In this document: piece by piece, positions 16,129 to 21,988 of the stretch | Position numbering within the stretch: position 1 is the first letter of the stretch | Layout: each line of letters begins with the position of its first letter | Origin: a virus | Virus record (IMG/VR): IMGVR_UViG_3300031951_000874 | Coordinates: 1 to 29,775 of that record | Reading direction: 5' to 3' (one strand) | DNA length: 29,775 nt | Notes under the pieces: generated by a model | The model's input: only the letters and a program-made list of their open reading frames with translations | What the model was told of the DNA's origin: nothing | The model's database searches: none | Position numbers and translations under genes: made by a program

Positions 16129-16422
16129 ATGAGAAATTTACTTTTTATGTTTTTTGTGCTGCTGCTATCAAATGAGTTGATGGCTCAGAATATTGTGATA
16201 TTAAATGGTCAACCAGTTGTAATTCCACCAAATACTCCTCATATGGTATTTGTGGAACAACCGCCCTATTACCCCTATCCTGTTATAAGACAACAAATTG
16301 TGGTCAATCCCCCGATTTATATTCAACCAATTCCATATCCTTATGTTATTGAAAAGCAGTATTTGTTCCGAAAGGAACGAATTGTAGTTTATCCTCAATA
16401 TATTACTAGATTTTATGAATAG
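16129..16422 (+). CDS. Small secreted Pro/Tyr-rich protein
   Basis: I choose ATG 16129 because GGAG ends 6 bases before it; upstream in-frame starts fall in the terminator. The 97-residue product begins with a typical signal peptide: MRNLL, hydrophobic FMFFVLLL, then SNELMA before Q20. The mature part is rich in Pro, Tyr, Val and Ile (PPYYPYPVIRQQIVVNPPIY) with no cysteines. It would be exported by the host Sec system. The role is unknown; envelope modification or superinfection exclusion are possibilities only. It overlaps the glycosyltransferase gene by 8 bases. Confidence 0.6.
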   Translation: MRNLLFMFFVLLLSNELMAQNIVILNGQPVVIPPNTPHMVFVEQPPYYPYPVIRQQIVVNPPIYIQPIPYPYVIEKQYLFRKERIVVYPQYITRFYE

Positions 16423-17671
16423 TATTTTTGTGCAGATAGCGTCGTATAGGGATTTAGAGTTATATCCCACCCTAAAAGATTTGTACGCTAAAAGTAGTGG
16501 AGAAAATAAAATAACGGTAGGATTGGTGTGGCAGAAGGGTGAGGGTGAATCTATAGAGGAATTTTCAAATGATAATAATGTGAGAATAATAAGTGTGCCC
16601 TGGAATGAGAGTAAAGGATTGGGGTGGGCGCGCAGTTTAACTCAAAGTTTATATCAAGATGAAGATTTTACCCTACAAATAGATAGCCATCACCGATTTT
16701 CAAAAAATTGGGATAGTGATTTGATTAAAATGCATAATGATTTATTAAAACAATCGCCCAAGCCCCTATTAACATCCTATGCTGCTGGCTATGATCCGTT
16801 AAATGACAATCAATTGGCCCCTAATCCTTGTAAAATATTGCCCCATGATTTTAAAAGTAGTGGCACCATATGGTTTAATCCTGTTAGTATTCAAGATTGG
16901 CAAAAACTAGAAGCTCCGTTACGAGGACTATTGGTTAGTGGTCACTATTTTTTTACCTCTGGGGATCACTGTAAAGAATATAAATATGATCCTGAAGTTT
17001 ATTTTGCAGGAGATGAGATAGCTCTTAGTGTGAGAAGTTATACTCTGGGTTATGATATTTATCATCCTCATAAATGTTTTGTGTGGCATCACTATGGGCG
17101 AAATGATCGAATTAAACACTGGGGCGATCATAGTGAAAAGTCTAAACAACAGGGAATTGTGGAAAAGAGTTGGGGCGAGAGAGATGTTTATAGCAAAAAG
17201 AGGATTCGTATGTTATTGGGTGAGGAAAACAATGGGGTTGATTTGGGAATTTATGGATTGGGGGAAAAACGGTCATTAGACGATTATATGAGATATAGTG
17301 GAATTGATTTTAAAAATAAGAGAATCAATACTAGTATTATAAATGGGAGAGAACCTCCTGTGACGGATAATAGTGAGGAGTCTTATAAGAAAACAACCAC
17401 CATCAGATTAGATAAGTGGCCGATTATGGATTATTTGAATTTGGGGCGAGCATTACAGTATGTGACAATAGAATATGTTAACTTACAAAGACAGGTTATA
17501 CAGAGTGAGATGCTATTAAGATCTCAAATAAATAGTTTAGAGAATGTGTTGTATCAAAGTGTGGTAAGGGGCGATCACTATCCTATGAGGGTGATATTCA
17601 CGGGTTTTGGTGAGAATGGACCAATTCACAAGTGGGAACGAGACTTGAAGCCTAATATTCATTGGGGCTGA
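16415..17671 (+). CDS. GT60-like GlcNAc-type glycosyltransferase
   Basis: A 418-residue protein. The N-terminal 270 residues carry IFVQIASYRDLELYPTLKDL, GLGWARSLTQSLY, and DFTLQIDSHHRFSKNWD, where DSHH takes the place of the DxD metal site. It also has SGHYFFTSGD and YFAGDEIALSVRSYTLGYDI. This is the pattern of the GlcNAc-transferase family typified by Skp1 hydroxyproline GlcNAc-transferase. The C-terminal 130 residues are a separate, less typical region. It may glycosylate virion proteins or host surface molecules. No SD is visible; the 8-base overlap with the secreted protein gene suggests coupled translation. The family is well supported; the acceptor is unknown. Confidence 0.8.
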   Translation: MNSIFVQIASYRDLELYPTLKDLYAKSSGENKITVGLVWQKGEGESIEEFSNDNNVRIISVPWNESKGLGWARSLTQSLYQDEDFTLQIDSHHRFSKNWDSDLIKMHNDLLKQSPKPLLTSYAAGYDPLNDNQLAPNPCKILPHDFKSSGTIWFNPVSIQDWQKLEAPLRGLLVSGHYFFTSGDHCKEYKYDPEVYFAGDEIALSVRSYTLGYDIYHPHKCFVWHHYGRNDRIKHWGDHSEKSKQQGIVEKSWGERDVYSKKRIRMLLGEENNGVDLGIYGLGEKRSLDDYMRYSGIDFKNKRINTSIINGREPPVTDNSEESYKKTTTIRLDKWPIMDYLNLGRALQYVTIEYVNLQRQVIQSEMLLRSQINSLENVLYQSVVRGDHYPMRVIFTGFGENGPIHKWERDLKPNIHWG

Positions 17672-17931
17672 GAATCTAGTTATCTATATTAAAAAGACTA
17701 TGGGAAAAACGGCCAATTAGTTTAGGGGTTGCTTATTTTTTCTATACCACCCGCCGCCGCCGTGGGATAATTCCCCCATTCGGGGGGAAACGAATAAACC
17801 CCCCTATGGTGGGGGATAGCATCATACCCCCCAATTGAGGGATGCCAGCATAGCAAGCCGCGTGCCATTTGAAATAGAATCCGCGGAGCAAACCGTGTGC
17901 CATTCGACAAAAATTCCGAACAAAAAAGTTT

Positions 17932-17946
17932 TGGCACGATATTTGC
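17932..17946 (+). promoter_or_regulatory. Sigma54-type promoter consensus match
   Basis: TGGCACGATATTTGC matches the -24/-12 consensus, with GG and GC separated by exactly 10 bases. A second copy with the same spacing is at 19018-19032. It also forms the right arm of an inverted repeat with GTGCCA at 17897-17902. Use as a promoter is unproven. Confidence 0.35.
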
Positions 17947-17963
17947 TATTAGCCCCCTAATAA

Positions 17964-17994
17964 AATCCTAACATAATCCTAACACAATCCTAAC
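17964..17994 (+). repeat. Three tandem 11-bp repeats of AATCCTAAC
   Basis: AATCCTAAC begins at 17964, 17975 and 17986, an exact 11-bp period, and abuts the -35 of the downstream promoter. A shorter two-copy version precedes the promoter at 19070. One-turn spacing on one DNA face suggests activator or polymerase contacts. Confidence 0.6.
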
Positions 17995-18029
17995 TTGCAA
18001 CCTAAAGTATGGAGGGTATAATGCCGATA
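17995..18029 (+). promoter_or_regulatory. Sigma70-like promoter with downstream CCGATA
   Basis: TTGCAA, 16 bp, TATAAT (18017-18022), with CCGATA at 18024-18029. It drives the gene at 18067. Confidence 0.75.
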
Positions 18030-18066
18030 GAGTTAGCAGGAACGATTAAGCCTTGGAGATTAGAAA

Positions 18067-18297
18067 ATGAGAAGGAAAGATATTAAGACGATCCAGAAAA
18101 ACGATACTTTCTATTGCCGTCGTGAAAATGGTCACGAGTATATGGGCAGTGTGGTCAAGGTGAGTGTCCACAATCGGGAAACTATGGTTACGATCTACTT
18201 GGGTGTCGATGAAGATGATCGCCCACAGTATCGGGCAATTTACCCTTGCGATTGTGTGGAGTGGAGTGCCGAAACGCCGGAAGCAGTATACGGGTGA
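18067..18297 (+). CDS. Small unknown phage protein
   Basis: A 76-residue protein (MRRKDIKTIQKNDTFYCRRE) that looks like a small beta barrel (GSVVKVSVHNRETMVTIYLG, VDEDDRPQYRAIYPCDCVEW). It is preceded by GGAG 10 bases before the ATG and by a clear promoter. Two cysteines near the end (C61, C63) are the only notable residues. I do not recognise the family. Confidence 0.65.
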   Translation: MRRKDIKTIQKNDTFYCRRENGHEYMGSVVKVSVHNRETMVTIYLGVDEDDRPQYRAIYPCDCVEWSAETPEAVYG

Positions 18298-18364
18298 GGG
18301 ATAGTAGACTGGACGATATGCGGGTCTTTAGGGTACGATTACACTAGAACAAAGGATAGAGAAA

Positions 18365-18532
18365 ATGGAAAAGAAAATTTATATGGTTTCGTCATGCTGC
18401 GGGGTTGAGGTTGTGGACGATATTGCGGGTTGGGAATTGTGTCCGTCATGCTGGGAGCATTGTGACGTAGTATATGATGATTCGATGGAGTCGGACTATA
18501 TTCCGGGCTTTGACGATGGGGAAGCCTGCTAA
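18365..18532 (+). CDS. Small zinc-ribbon protein, paralogue of the gene at 19140
   Basis: A 55-residue ORF (MEKKIYMVSSCCGVEVVDDI) with a CC pair, then CPSC-WEHC, and the C-terminal YIPGFDDGEAC. AAAGGA precedes the start. The C-x2-C-x3-C pattern suggests zinc binding. Its second half matches the protein at 19140-19295 (ICSACGEHC and YIPGYDDGEAC), so the two arose by duplication. Function is unknown; small zinc ribbons often bind nucleic acid or protein. Confidence 0.65.
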   Translation: MEKKIYMVSSCCGVEVVDDIAGWELCPSCWEHCDVVYDDSMESDYIPGFDDGEAC

Positions 18533-18593
18533 CCCATAGACTAGACGTTTCGCGGTTACTTTACATTCTCATTACACTATAAAGGGTTATAAC

Positions 18594-18785
18594 ATGGTAA
18601 GTAGCACAATCCAACTTCTCGCACAGCGTCACAATCTTACCGTCGATGCACGTTGGACAGGATACTGTCGGGAATGGACGGTCAAGGATAGCGACGGCGT
18701 TCAACTATTCAGGACTACCGATTATGATAGTCTGATCGAGAGGCTACAAAGTGGCCGAGGGTTGAGGGTTGGACAAGCCTACTAG
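18594..18785 (+). CDS. Small unknown protein
   Basis: A 63-residue protein (MVSSTIQLLAQRHNLTVDAR) with AAAGGG before the ATG. The middle part TGYCREWTVKDSDGVQLFRT looks like a small alpha/beta domain. The leader resembles the leader of the gene at 18365 (TAGACTGG/TAGACTAG, then ATTACACTA before the SD), so these genes may share a regulatory ancestry. No family is recognised. Confidence 0.55.
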   Translation: MVSSTIQLLAQRHNLTVDARWTGYCREWTVKDSDGVQLFRTTDYDSLIERLQSGRGLRVGQAY

Positions 18786-18811
18786 ACTGGCCTTGACGCG
18801 GGGTGATAGTC

Positions 18812-18855
18812 CCCCCACTAAGTAGGGGCAAACGTCTACCCCCCGCAATGGGGGT
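18812..18855 (+). repeat. Pair of GC-rich mini-hairpins
   Basis: CCCC...TAGGGG (18814-18828) and CCCCC-GCAAT-GGGGG (18840-18854) follow the gene at 18594. They resemble those at 17773-17815, lack a T-tract and are followed by a TGTAC cluster and hairpin element copy 1. Confidence 0.5.
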
Positions 18856-18857
18856 GA

Positions 18858-18882
18858 GTGTACGCCTGTACACTACTGTACA
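18858..18882 (+). promoter_or_regulatory. Cluster of three GTAC sites (TGTACA type)
   Basis: GTGTAC, TGTACAC and TGTACA with GTAC cores at 18860, 18868 and 18878 (spacing 8, 10). The same spacing recurs at 19943. Likely an operator for an unknown regulator. Confidence 0.45.
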
Positions 18883-18890
18883 AAACCTCG

Positions 18891-18974
18891 ACGTAAACCC
18901 TTACAGCATAAGGACTTACAGCAAAATCGCGGCCGCAAAATCGACCTAAGTGCTTACGCTGCAACGACTTACGA
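18891..18974 (+). repeat. 3' hairpin element, copy 1
   Basis: The TAAGGACTTA / GCGGCCGC (18929-18936) / TAAGTGCTTA / GACTTAC architecture with the invariant 38- and 15-base spacings. Stem CAGCATAAG (18904-18912) pairs with CTTACGCTG (18953-18961) with one mismatch. It is followed by a sigma54-like site and a promoter. Confidence 0.85.
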
Positions 18975-19017
18975 CAAATCGCCGTAGCAAATCGCGTGCC
19001 ACAAATAAATATTTTTT

Positions 19018-19032
19018 CGGCATGATATTTGC
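19018..19032 (+). promoter_or_regulatory. Sigma54-type consensus match, second copy
   Basis: CGGCATGATATTTGC has GG and GC 10 bases apart. It lies after hairpin copy 1 and before the promoter at 19070. Later cassettes keep GGCATG but lose the GC. Confidence 0.3.
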
Positions 19033-19069
19033 ACACTCAAAAAAATCTTTTTCCTAACATAATCCTAAC

Positions 19070-19104
19070 TTGAACCCTCAAGTGTGGCGTGTATAATGCC
19101 GATA
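19070..19104 (+). promoter_or_regulatory. Sigma70-like promoter with downstream CCGATA
   Basis: TTGAAC, 16 bp, TATAAT (19092-19097), then CCGATA at 19099-19104. It is preceded by two CCTAAC repeats 11 bp apart. It drives the genes at 19140 and 19298. Confidence 0.75.
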
Positions 19105-19139
19105 TAACAAGTAAGAGAGAAAGAAAGAGAGAGAAAGTT

Positions 19140-19295
19140 ATGAGAGAGATGGTTTTTTTCGTTTCCGATTGCTGCAATGTTGAGAGTGATGAAAATCATG
19201 CAATTTGCTCGGCTTGTGGTGAGCATTGTGAGATTATCACTGAAGTTTACGAAAACGATTACATTCCCGGTTATGATGATGGGGAGGCTTGCTGA
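19140..19295 (+). CDS. Small zinc-ribbon protein, paralogue of the gene at 18365
   Basis: I start at ATG 19140 because an earlier in-frame ATG lies in the promoter -10. The 51-residue product (MREMVFFVSDCCNVESDENH) has the CC pair, then ICSACGEHC, and ends YIPGYDDGEAC. Five cysteines can form a zinc ribbon. Its leader is a GAGA-rich purine tract and not a classic SD. It is followed 2 bases later by the gene at 19298. Function is unknown. Confidence 0.7.
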   Translation: MREMVFFVSDCCNVESDENHAICSACGEHCEIITEVYENDYIPGYDDGEAC

Positions 19296-19297
19296 AC

Positions 19298-19531
19298 ATG
19301 AAAACGCTTTTGAAGAATGTTGGTTTCTCTAACCCCACCAAAGGGTGGAATGTGCAAGTAAACCTGTTTAGGTTCGATGGTGAAAAGCGTATACGTTGGG
19401 TTTATTCGAATTCGGAAATTATGCGTAGGGTGTGGGATAGGGTGAACCCTTCCGACCTTGAATCTTTCTACGCTTGGGTGCATGATAGCGTAAGCGATTT
19501 TGTGGCCCATGTTGAGAAGCGACCCACCTGA
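19298..19531 (+). CDS. Small unknown protein
   Basis: A 77-residue protein (MKTLLKNVGFSNPTKGWNVQ) read from ATG 19298, with GGGGAGG 10 bases upstream inside the preceding gene; an upstream TTG is too close to that SD. It is rich in aromatic residues (RIRWVYSNSEIMRRVWDRVN, FYAWVHDSVSDF) and has no membrane segment. It is transcribed with the zinc-ribbon gene. The family is not recognised. Confidence 0.6.
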   Translation: MKTLLKNVGFSNPTKGWNVQVNLFRFDGEKRIRWVYSNSEIMRRVWDRVNPSDLESFYAWVHDSVSDFVAHVEKRPT

Positions 19532-19601
19532 TAGGGGGGTTGTGGATCACAAAAAAAGTTTGGTACAATCCATCAGTTCAATCAACCATAAGGAATAAAA
19601 A

Positions 19602-19922
19602 ATGAAGTCTGCTATCCTGTCTGATTTTCGTCGCAGCATCCTCGCTCATTTTGAGGGTATCGCTATCGTTCACCAGCCCTCCCTCGCGGAAGGGGTATAT
19701 GGCCCCATCCATAGCGAGAAGGTTTTGAAGTTCAATCGCAAGGCGTTGCGGAATATCGGAAAGCGTAAGGTTGAGAAGGTTGACCCCCGCGTTGTGGGGG
19801 GTGAGGATACGATGATCCTGCCCGTGGGCAAGCCGGGTTCGCGTGAGAGGGTCGAAGCGTTGGCCGCTCAATATGCAGCAGCAGCAGGGGAGGAAATATC
19901 CCCCTTTGGGTGGGAGGGCTAA
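19602..19922 (+). CDS. Small basic unknown protein
   Basis: A 106-residue protein (MKSAILSDFRRSILAHFEGI) with AAGGA before the ATG. The centre is basic (KFNRKALRNIGKRKVEKVDP) and the end is Ala/Gly-rich (RVEALAAQYAAAAGEEISPF). It is GC-richer than the left-half genes. GC mini-hairpin sequences (CCCCCGCGTTGTGGGGGG near 19785) lie inside the coding sequence, so part of the C-terminus may derive from such repeats. A weak promoter (TACAAT near 19563) precedes it. No function is assigned. Confidence 0.55.
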   Translation: MKSAILSDFRRSILAHFEGIAIVHQPSLAEGVYGPIHSEKVLKFNRKALRNIGKRKVEKVDPRVVGGEDTMILPVGKPGSRERVEALAAQYAAAAGEEISPFGWEG

Positions 19923-19940
19923 TATCCCCCATTTGGGGTG

Positions 19941-19973
19941 GTGTACAAGTGTACAGTAGTGTACGCATGTACA
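19941..19973 (+). promoter_or_regulatory. Cluster of four GTAC sites
   Basis: GTAC cores at 19943, 19951, 19961 and 19969 (spacing 8, 10, 8) lie just before hairpin copy 2, as at 18858 before copy 1. Confidence 0.45.
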
Positions 19974-19990
19974 GTGAAACACAAAACTTG

Positions 19991-20074
19991 ACGCAAACCC
20001 TTATGGCATAAGGACTTACGACGGTTTCGCGGCCGCGGATTCGACGTAAGTGCTTGCTACATAACGACTTACAT
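19991..20074 (+). repeat. 3' hairpin element, copy 2
   Basis: Same ungapped core; GCGGCCGC at 20029-20036. ACTTACG and CGTAAGT form a perfect 7-bp stem around the GC palindrome. An inverted pair GTGCCA/TGGCAT and a promoter follow. Confidence 0.85.
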
Positions 20075-20144
20075 CAAACTCTAACGCAAACGCTGTGCCA
20101 AAGATTTTTTTTGTTTGGCATGAAATTATATTTGAAAAATTCGC

Positions 20145-20179
20145 TTGCAATCTAAAGATCGGCCTGTAAAATACCGATA
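20145..20179 (+). promoter_or_regulatory. Sigma70-like promoter with downstream CCGATA
   Basis: TTGCAA, 16 bp, TAAAAT (20167-20172), CCGATA at 20174-20179; GGAGG and the start at 20200 follow. Confidence 0.7.
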
Positions 20180-20199
20180 TAATCACAACGGAGGAAACG

Positions 20200-20394
20200 A
20201 TGAACGAGATGCTGATTCTGGAAAGCCTGAACGATTGCAAAACCCGAAACGATGTTGAGAATCTGTGGACTGCCACCTATCTTCAATACCGCGACGAGGC
20301 TTGGAAGGTATGGCAGAAGTTTGAAGATCGACGCGGCAAGGTGCTGCCATCGCCCAACAATTTCAGCCCAACATATACGGGGTCGTGGGACTGA
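20200..20394 (+). CDS. Small unknown helical protein
   Basis: A 64-residue protein (MNEMLILESLNDCKTRNDVE) with GGAGG 6 bases before the ATG and its own promoter. The first 45 residues are helical with several Trp (ENLWTATYLQYRDEAWKVWQ); the tail is Pro/Ser-rich. It is followed by the 41-nt RNA motif. No family is recognised. Confidence 0.65.
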   Translation: MNEMLILESLNDCKTRNDVENLWTATYLQYRDEAWKVWQKFEDRRGKVLPSPNNFSPTYTGSWD

Positions 20395-20402
20395 CTGTTC
20401 CA

Positions 20403-20443
20403 CCTAACCCTTCGGGTTTGGCTGGGGTGGCTGTAGTCAGCGA
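20403..20443 (+). ncRNA. 41-nt double-hairpin RNA motif, copy A
   Basis: AACCC-TTC-GGGTT hairpin, then GCTG-TAGT-CAGC hairpin. It matches the copy at 24880, where the first stem changes to AATCC/GGATT by compensatory exchange. It lies between a stop codon and the next promoter. Confidence 0.6.
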
Positions 20444-20450
20444 AAAGCGT

Positions 20451-20485
20451 TTGACTTTTAAAGTTTAGCCTGTAGAATACCGATA
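20451..20485 (+). promoter_or_regulatory. Sigma70-like promoter with downstream CCGATA
   Basis: TTGACT, 16 bp, TAGAAT (20473-20478), CCGATA at 20480-20485. It drives the gene at 20503. Confidence 0.75.
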
Positions 20486-20502
20486 ACACTAGGGAGAAGA
20501 AA

Positions 20503-20811
20503 ATGACTCATGCAGAAGCGGTTGTGATGGTGCAAGGTAAGCGTAATAAGACTAGCCGAAAGATTGGCAACAATACCTACGCTGAAATTCTACATGATAA
20601 TACTGTGGCAATTAAGTTGCATAGTACCTATGTGGTAAAGATTAATAGTAATGGTACGTATACCCTTAATAGTGGGGGTTGGCAGACTGTGACCACGAAG
20701 GATAGAATTAATCAGTATAGCCCGGTGAGAGTTTACCAGCGGGATTTTACTTGGTATGTTAAGATTAACGGTAAAGAATATCCGTTTATGGATGGTATGG
20801 TGGTTTCATAA
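20503..20811 (+). CDS. Conserved-type phage protein of unknown function
   Basis: A 102-residue protein with GGGAG before the ATG. The segments NTYAEILHDNTVAIKLHSTY, TLNSGGWQTVTTKDRINQY and WYVKINGKEYPFMDGM belong to a small protein type seen in many unrelated phages, whose function I do not know. It is beta-rich with no membrane segment. It heads a unit with two membrane mini-proteins. Confidence 0.7.
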   Translation: MTHAEAVVMVQGKRNKTSRKIGNNTYAEILHDNTVAIKLHSTYVVKINSNGTYTLNSGGWQTVTTKDRINQYSPVRVYQRDFTWYVKINGKEYPFMDGMVVS

Positions 20812-20828
20812 TAAAAAGGAGTCCATGG

Positions 20829-20948
20829 ATGGATCTTTTCGAGCCTTATAGTTTAGTATTTGGTATTATTGTGGGTGTAACAGCGTGTTATGCCTTGAGC
20901 GATTTAGTTTTTCCAAAGGAATCGGAAAATGAATCTGACGATATTTGA
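20829..20948 (+). CDS. One-pass membrane mini-protein
   Basis: A 39-residue ORF (MDLFEPYSLVFGIIVGVTAC) with GGAG 7 bases before the chosen ATG. Residues about 8-28 form one transmembrane helix and the tail is acidic (PKESENESDDI). It overlaps the next mini-ORF. Function is unknown. Confidence 0.55.
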   Translation: MDLFEPYSLVFGIIVGVTACYALSDLVFPKESENESDDI

Positions 20949-21012
20949 AGGAATTACACTATTCTGCACGTTTATAGTGGGGTGCATCACGGCCTGGATT
21001 GTTAATACTTGA
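20929..21012 (+). CDS. 27-residue membrane peptide
   Basis: MNLTIFEGITLFCTFIVGCI followed by TAWIVNT, preceded by AGGA 8 bases before the ATG. Nearly the whole peptide is one hydrophobic helix. Its stop codon touches hairpin element copy 3. The short length lowers certainty. Confidence 0.45.
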   Translation: MNLTIFEGITLFCTFIVGCITAWIVNT

Positions 21013-21095
21013 CGCAAAGCCTTGCCTCGTAAGAACTTACGACAAGGCCGCGGCCGCGAAATCGACATAAGTGCTTACGGGACAACGGTTTACGA
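21011..21095 (+). repeat. 3' hairpin element, copy 3
   Basis: GCGGCCGC at 21050-21057 with invariant spacings. Stem CTCGTAAG (21026-21033) pairs with CTTACGGG (21074-21081) through 8 bp, including one G-U, with a different sequence from copies 1 and 4. Confidence 0.85.
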
Positions 21096-21178
21096 TCTAT
21101 AGCCACAGCAAACGGTATGCCGCAAAAATTTTTGTGGTTTGGCATGGAATTATTTTTCAAAAAATCCAAAGATTTTGC

Positions 21179-21206
21179 TTGCGTTGGCCGATAATTATGG
21201 TATCCT
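21179..21206 (+). promoter_or_regulatory. Sigma70-like promoter with CCGATA in spacer
   Basis: TTGCGT, 16 bp containing CCGATA (21188-21193), TATCCT (21201-21206). It drives the gene at 21236. Confidence 0.65.
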
Positions 21207-21235
21207 AAGCGTATCACCCCAACGGAGAAACGAAG

Positions 21236-21412
21236 ATGAGCCTTGATGAAATCAACGATATTCTGGCCTGCATGCGGGATGATGGTATGATCGAGCCGAT
21301 TGACGAGATTGACGTTCACCCTCTGGAGTTTGCTGACGTTACGGGTACTTTCGATGAAATGTATCCTGAGCCGATGGTTGACGATAACGGTATCTTCTGG
21401 TACACCCACTAA
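21236..21412 (+). CDS. Small acidic protein
   Basis: A 58-residue ORF (MSLDEINDILACMRDDGMIE) with GGAG before the start and a good promoter. It is acidic throughout (DEIDVHPLEFADVTGTFDEM). It is followed 12 bases later by a far more acidic gene. Both could be nucleic-acid mimics or bind basic partners, but no motif proves this. Confidence 0.6.
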   Translation: MSLDEINDILACMRDDGMIEPIDEIDVHPLEFADVTGTFDEMYPEPMVDDNGIFWYTH

Positions 21413-21424
21413 AAAGGAAAAGTC

Positions 21425-21682
21425 ATGAGTCACCCCGATCCCTTGTTCGATCCCGATAACTCTTATGAGGATGATATGAATTACGATGACCACAATGATT
21501 TTTGGGGTTTGCCGGAAAACGAGCTGGATGAAATCCGTGATCAAATGAATGAAGATGAAGGTTATGATGATGATGACTATGATGACAGTATGGATGGCGA
21601 CCATGATTCCGCGATGGAGTCAGCGGGTTGGGGAACCGATGAGGATTACGGTTATTTTGGCGACTACGGGGAGGATTACTAA
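21425..21682 (+). CDS. Extremely acidic protein, possible DNA mimic
   Basis: An 85-residue protein in which Asp and Glu make up close to 40 percent, with runs such as DEGYDDDDYDDSMDGDHD, and many Tyr and Gly. It has no lysine and very few arginines. AAAAGGAAAAG precedes the start; it is coupled to the next gene by TAATG. Phage proteins of this composition often mimic DNA to block restriction or nucleoid proteins. That role is only suggested by composition. Confidence 0.65.
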   Translation: MSHPDPLFDPDNSYEDDMNYDDHNDFWGLPENELDEIRDQMNEDEGYDDDDYDDSMDGDHDSAMESAGWGTDEDYGYFGDYGEDY

Positions 21683-21849
21683 TGGAAAGTTATAGTCAGC
21701 GATTAGAAGCGGCTTATAAGGCTTATTTGGATGCTGTGGAGGATATTAGTCAGCCGTATTCTGAAGTCAGTCGGCTTCGATCTGAATATGAACAATTGTG
21801 GTGGGAAACGGAAATTATTCCCAAAGTACATGTTGACAGCAACCGATAA
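21682..21849 (+). CDS. Small helical protein
   Basis: A 55-residue ORF (MESYSQRLEAAYKAYLDAVE) coupled by TAATG to the acidic gene, with GGGGAGG upstream. It is helical and could form a coiled coil over residues 5-45. The downstream promoter starts within its last codons. Function is unknown. Confidence 0.6.
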   Translation: MESYSQRLEAAYKAYLDAVEDISQPYSEVSRLRSEYEQLWWETEIIPKVHVDSNR

Positions 21850-21861
21850 GTATGGTATGCT
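21833..21861 (+). promoter_or_regulatory. Sigma70-like promoter with CCGATA in spacer
   Basis: TTGACA, 17 bp containing CCGATA, TATGCT (21856-21861). It overlaps the end of the preceding gene and drives the two membrane-type genes downstream. Confidence 0.7.
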
Positions 21862-21885
21862 TGGTTTATCACTTGGAGAATGAAA

Positions 21886-21975
21886 ATGTTTTGGATGTGG
21901 ATGATTAGTACGATTGTGACGGTTTTTACTTGTGGTGTTTTGTTTACTGATATTTGTTGTAACTGCGATTTCTAA
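21886..21975 (+). CDS. 29-residue membrane peptide with cysteine tail
   Basis: MFWMWMISTIVTVFTCGVLF then TDICCNCDF. I use ATG 21886 because GGAG lies 7 bases before it. One transmembrane helix ends in a CC-x-C tail that could bind a metal or form disulfides. Function is unknown. Confidence 0.45.
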   Translation: MFWMWMISTIVTVFTCGVLFTDICCNCDF

Positions 21976-21988
21976 AAAAGGAAAAAAT

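Larger units (their letters stand above)
17690..18066 (+). other. Gene-free regulatory region with GC hairpins, repeats and promoters
   Basis: It contains no credible gene. In order it holds: two perfect mini-hairpins, CCCCC-ATTC-GGGGG (17773-17786) and CCCCC-TATGGT-GGGGG (17800-17815), then a weaker one near 17828-17845. A near direct repeat follows (GCAAGCCGCGTGCCATT and GCAAACCGTGTGCCATT). Next come an inverted pair GTGCCA/TGGCAC ending in a sigma54-like site, three 11-bp repeats of AATCCTAAC, and a sigma70-like promoter for the gene at 18067. Confidence 0.6.

Noticed and set aside
17773-17845. G-quadruplex on the minus strand
   Set aside because: The G-runs are long, but loops between them exceed usual lengths and each run has an adjacent C-run partner, so simple hairpins are more likely.
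19578-19982. Overlapping minus-strand ORFs around the gene at 19602
   Set aside because: They are by-products of a GC-richer stretch; no SD or promoter is visible and the plus-strand gene has both.
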